64,000 bases of DNA, taken from positions 124,001 through 188,000 of the forward strand of contig NZ_JQEI01000002.1 of NCBI RefSeq assembly GCF_000743355.1, read 5' to 3'. Both the position numbers and the translations under genes were made by a program. Below are positions 61,866 through 64,000 of this stretch, piece after piece (within the stretch, counting starts at the first letter, position 1; the number at the start of each line of letters is the position of its first letter). The notes under the pieces were generated by a model. That model saw only the letters and a program-made list of their open reading frames with translations. It had not been told where the DNA came from and ran no database searches. This stretch comes from Serratia sp. Ag1. GTDB taxonomy: Bacteria; Pseudomonadota; Gammaproteobacteria; Enterobacterales; Enterobacteriaceae.

Positions 61866-63254
61866 ATGAACGGTAGCCCTATTGCTGAACCCATATCGCA
61901 TGACCCACCAGGTTATTCAGCGGCAGGCAGCATCAAACTCAATGCCCGTCAGCAGGCCGTTATCAATAAGCTGTTCCGTCGGTTGCTGGTGTTTTTATTT
62001 ATTCTGTTTGTCTTTTCTTATCTGGATCGCATCAATATTGGCTTTGCCGGTCTGACCATGGGGAAAGATCTGGGCCTGACCAGCACCATGTTCGGCCTGG
62101 CCACCACCCTGTTTTACGTGATGTATGTGGTCTGTGGCATCCCCAGTAACATCATGTTAGGTATCGTCGGCGCAAGGCGCTGGATAGCCATTATCATGGT
62201 GGTCTGGGGAGTGGCTTCCACCGCAACCATGTTTGCCACCGGGCCTAACAGCCTGTATGTACTGCGGATGCTGGTCGGTATTGCGGAAGCCGGTTTTTTA
62301 CCCGGTTTGCTGCTGTATTTAACCTACTGGTTCCCCGCTTACTATCGTGCCAGGGCCAATGCGCTATTTATGATTGCCATGCCGGTCACCATGGCGCTGG
62401 GCTCGCTGGCCTCCGGCTACATTCTGAGTATGGATGGCCTGCTGGATCTGCGCGGATGGCAGTGGCTGTTTCTGCTGGAGGGATTCCCTTCAGTGTTGTT
62501 GGGAGCCGTCGTCTGGTTCTATCTGGACGATAGCCCAGCCAAGGCCAAATGGTTGACGGATGACGACAAAGCCTGCCTGCAGGAGATGATGGAAGCCGAC
62601 AAGTTAAGCCTGGTACAACCTCAGGGCAGTATCAGCTATACCGCCCTGCAACATGGCAGCATGTGGCGCGAGCTGTTTACCCCGGTGATTTTGCTCTACA
62701 CCTTGGCGTACTTCTGCCTGACCAACACCCTGAGCGCCCTGAGCGTGTGGACTCCACTGATTCTGCAGAGTTTTAACCAAAGCAGCAGCAACATTACCAT
62801 TGGCTTTCTCAGCGCGGTCCCGCAGATTTGTACCATTATCGGCATGATCTGGTGGAGTAAGCGCTCAGACCGCAAGCAGGAACGCAAGGTGCATACCCTG
62901 CTCCCCTATCTGTTTGCTGCGGTTGGCTGGATGTTCACGGCGCTTGGCACCCACAGCCTGTTGCAGCTGCTGGGGATTATTATGGCCTCCACAGGGGCGT
63001 TTGCCGCCATGGTCATCTTCTGGACCACGCCGGATCAATCCATCAGCTTGCGCGCCCGGGCCATCGGTATTGCGGTGATCAATGCCACCGGCATGAGCGG
63101 TGCAGCGCTGGGCCCCCTGCTGATGGGCTGGCTGAAGGATGTTACCGGGAGCTTTAATGCCGGTATCTATCTGGTCGCCGGTTTTCTGGTGCTGGGTGCG
63201 TTGGTGATCTCTTTCATTCCCATGAAAGGCAGCCGCCCCAGAGCCACACCTTAA
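61866..63254 (+). CDS. MFS transporter (anion:cation symporter / aromatic-acid type)
   Basis: A protein of 462 residues with 12 predicted membrane segments. The loop after segment 2 (GIPSNIMLGIVGARRWIAIIMVVWG) matches the anion:cation symporter group, as does FSYLDRINIGFAGLTMGKDLGL. Likely substrates are organic acids, e.g. hydroxyphenylacetate-type or indole-acetate. The start at 61866 has GGAG five bases upstream. Its position between iacR and a FeaR-like gene suggests uptake of an aromatic acid or amine-derived acid. Confidence 0.88.
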   Translation: MNGSPIAEPISHDPPGYSAAGSIKLNARQQAVINKLFRRLLVFLFILFVFSYLDRINIGFAGLTMGKDLGLTSTMFGLATTLFYVMYVVCGIPSNIMLGIVGARRWIAIIMVVWGVASTATMFATGPNSLYVLRMLVGIAEAGFLPGLLLYLTYWFPAYYRARANALFMIAMPVTMALGSLASGYILSMDGLLDLRGWQWLFLLEGFPSVLLGAVVWFYLDDSPAKAKWLTDDDKACLQEMMEADKLSLVQPQGSISYTALQHGSMWRELFTPVILLYTLAYFCLTNTLSALSVWTPLILQSFNQSSSNITIGFLSAVPQICTIIGMIWWSKRSDRKQERKVHTLLPYLFAAVGWMFTALGTHSLLQLLGIIMASTGAFAAMVIFWTTPDQSISLRARAIGIAVINATGMSGAALGPLLMGWLKDVTGSFNAGIYLVAGFLVLGALVISFIPMKGSRPRATP

Positions 63255-63312
63255 AAACCAGCGAAATAGCCCTTAATGCCCGCCCGTTAAGGCTAATTTT
63301 CAAGGAGTTAAG

Positions 63313-64000
63313 ATGGCCACTTCCATCAATCCCGGTGACGCCAGCTTTGAACAGTGGTTAGTACAGGTGAATTCGGCCTGTGGTCGGTTTTGCGCTAAAA
63401 CGCTAGCCCCCGGATTTGCGGGGGCAATACAGGAGTTCCACTCTCATGCTTTGCGTCTGAGCGTGGTTGATGTGGCTCAGGCCCGCCTTTACCGCACCCG
63501 CCGGGAGATTGCCCAAAGCGATAACTCCCACTTTTTTATTGCCTTCCAGTTACGTGGCCAGTCGGTCATGGAACAAGGTGGGCATCAGGCCATGCTGTCT
63601 GCGGGGGATATCACTTTTATCGATGCCTCAAAAACCTGTAATTTTACCTATCAGGGCAGTTCGCGCCAGCTATCGCTGGTGTTGCCGCGCAGTTATGTCG
63701 AACAGCATCTGCGTTTTATACAACTCCCCTGCGCGCAGCGCATTGGTGCCGACAATATGGTGGCAAAACTCAGCCAGCAGTTGGTTATAGGCAGCATGCA
63801 GAACCCGCAAATGAACAAAATTGAAAGCGAGGCGGTGCTAAACGCCGTTGCCAGTTTGCTGCCCCCCGCCCTCGCCGGGCAGGACGCAGGGCACGATGTT
63901 CACGAGCGGCTCTTTAGCCGTTCACTGATGTTTATCGACAAGCATATTCAGTCTGAACAGCTACGACCGGAATGGATCGCCAGTGAGATCGGGGTTTCCG
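63313..64000 (+). CDS. FeaR-like AraC-family regulator (C-terminus cut by window edge)
   Basis: 229 residues are visible; the DNA-binding region is just starting (RPEWIASEIGVS at the edge). The N-terminal domain matches E. coli FeaR along its length: FEQWLVQVNSACGRF, LRLSVVDV, FFIAFQLRGQSVMEQ, SAGDITFIDASKTC, QLSLVLPRSYVEQ and ESEAVLNAV. FeaR activates phenylacetaldehyde dehydrogenase in phenylethylamine use; feaB may lie beyond the window. AAGGAG at 63302-63307 sets the start. Whether it controls the MFS gene is unknown. Confidence 0.88.
   Translation, partial: MATSINPGDASFEQWLVQVNSACGRFCAKTLAPGFAGAIQEFHSHALRLSVVDVAQARLYRTRREIAQSDNSHFFIAFQLRGQSVMEQGGHQAMLSAGDITFIDASKTCNFTYQGSSRQLSLVLPRSYVEQHLRFIQLPCAQRIGADNMVAKLSQQLVIGSMQNPQMNKIESEAVLNAVASLLPPALAGQDAGHDVHERLFSRSLMFIDKHIQSEQLRPEWIASEIGVS

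Noticed and set aside
1-64000. CRISPR arrays, tRNA or rRNA genes, prophage
   Set aside because: No spaced short direct repeats, no cloverleaf-type sequences and no phage structural or integrase genes were seen. The repeats found are ERIC-type, MITE or terminator-associated.

Overview
The window looks like the chromosome of a Serratia-type enterobacterium. Three gene orders support this: miaE-rraB-argI, pyrL-pyrB-pyrI-ridA and treR-treB-treC. It also carries several ERIC-type intergenic repeats and coding sequence of moderately high GC. No rRNA, tRNA, CRISPR array or prophage was seen. Gene starts were chosen from Shine-Dalgarno (SD) spacing, family N-termini and operon overlaps.

Layout. 1-7.5 kb: oxidative and amino-compound catabolism (partial aldehyde dehydrogenase; LysR regulator; a RidA-like / DUF1028 / ArgE-like operon; a flavin monooxygenase; a GMC oxidoreductase). 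7.5-17.4 kb: mostly housekeeping (miaE, rraB, argI with two ArgR boxes, a five-gene peptide/nickel-type ABC transporter, the attenuated pyrLBI operon and ridA). 17.6-24.4 kb: an exported GH20 hexosaminidase and a two-partner secretion pair whose TpsA is short. 24.4-34.5 kb: a seven-gene minus-strand operon (ankyrin protein, DUF2877/AllH, FdrA/AllF, DUF1116/AllG, purine-type permease, carbamate kinase, Tat-exported CodA-like amidohydrolase) divergent from an AllS-like LysR. 34.6-39.7 kb: the trehalose genes, with a RelE/ParE-type toxin-antitoxin pair between treR and treB. 40.3-52.5 kb: an orphan three-module NRPS (C-A-T-E-C-A-T-C-A-T-TE) with an upstream Crp-like regulator. 53.1-61.3 kb: a complete indole-3-acetate degradation cluster, iacHABICDEFG plus iacR. 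61.9-64 kb: an MFS transporter and a FeaR-like AraC regulator cut by the window edge.

How the genes work together. The iac genes match the known set that converts indole-3-acetate to catechol: IacA flavin monooxygenase with flavin reductase IacG, Rieske oxygenase IacCD with reductase IacF, SDR IacE, amidase IacH, small proteins IacB and IacI, and the MarR regulator IacR. The fdrA operon has what is needed to phosphorolyse a carbamoylated compound to carbamoyl phosphate and make ATP from it. No allantoin-ring genes are in the window, so its substrate is open.

The most unusual signals are these. Two 200-bp directly repeated ERIC elements bracket the whole iac cluster. Two copies of a small repeat each sit between duplicated terminator hairpins. 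A 90-bp MITE has a 3-bp target duplication that supplies a regulator's stop codon. The allH reading frame seems to start at AUC behind a perfect ribosome site. The NRPS has unfamiliar adenylation pockets.
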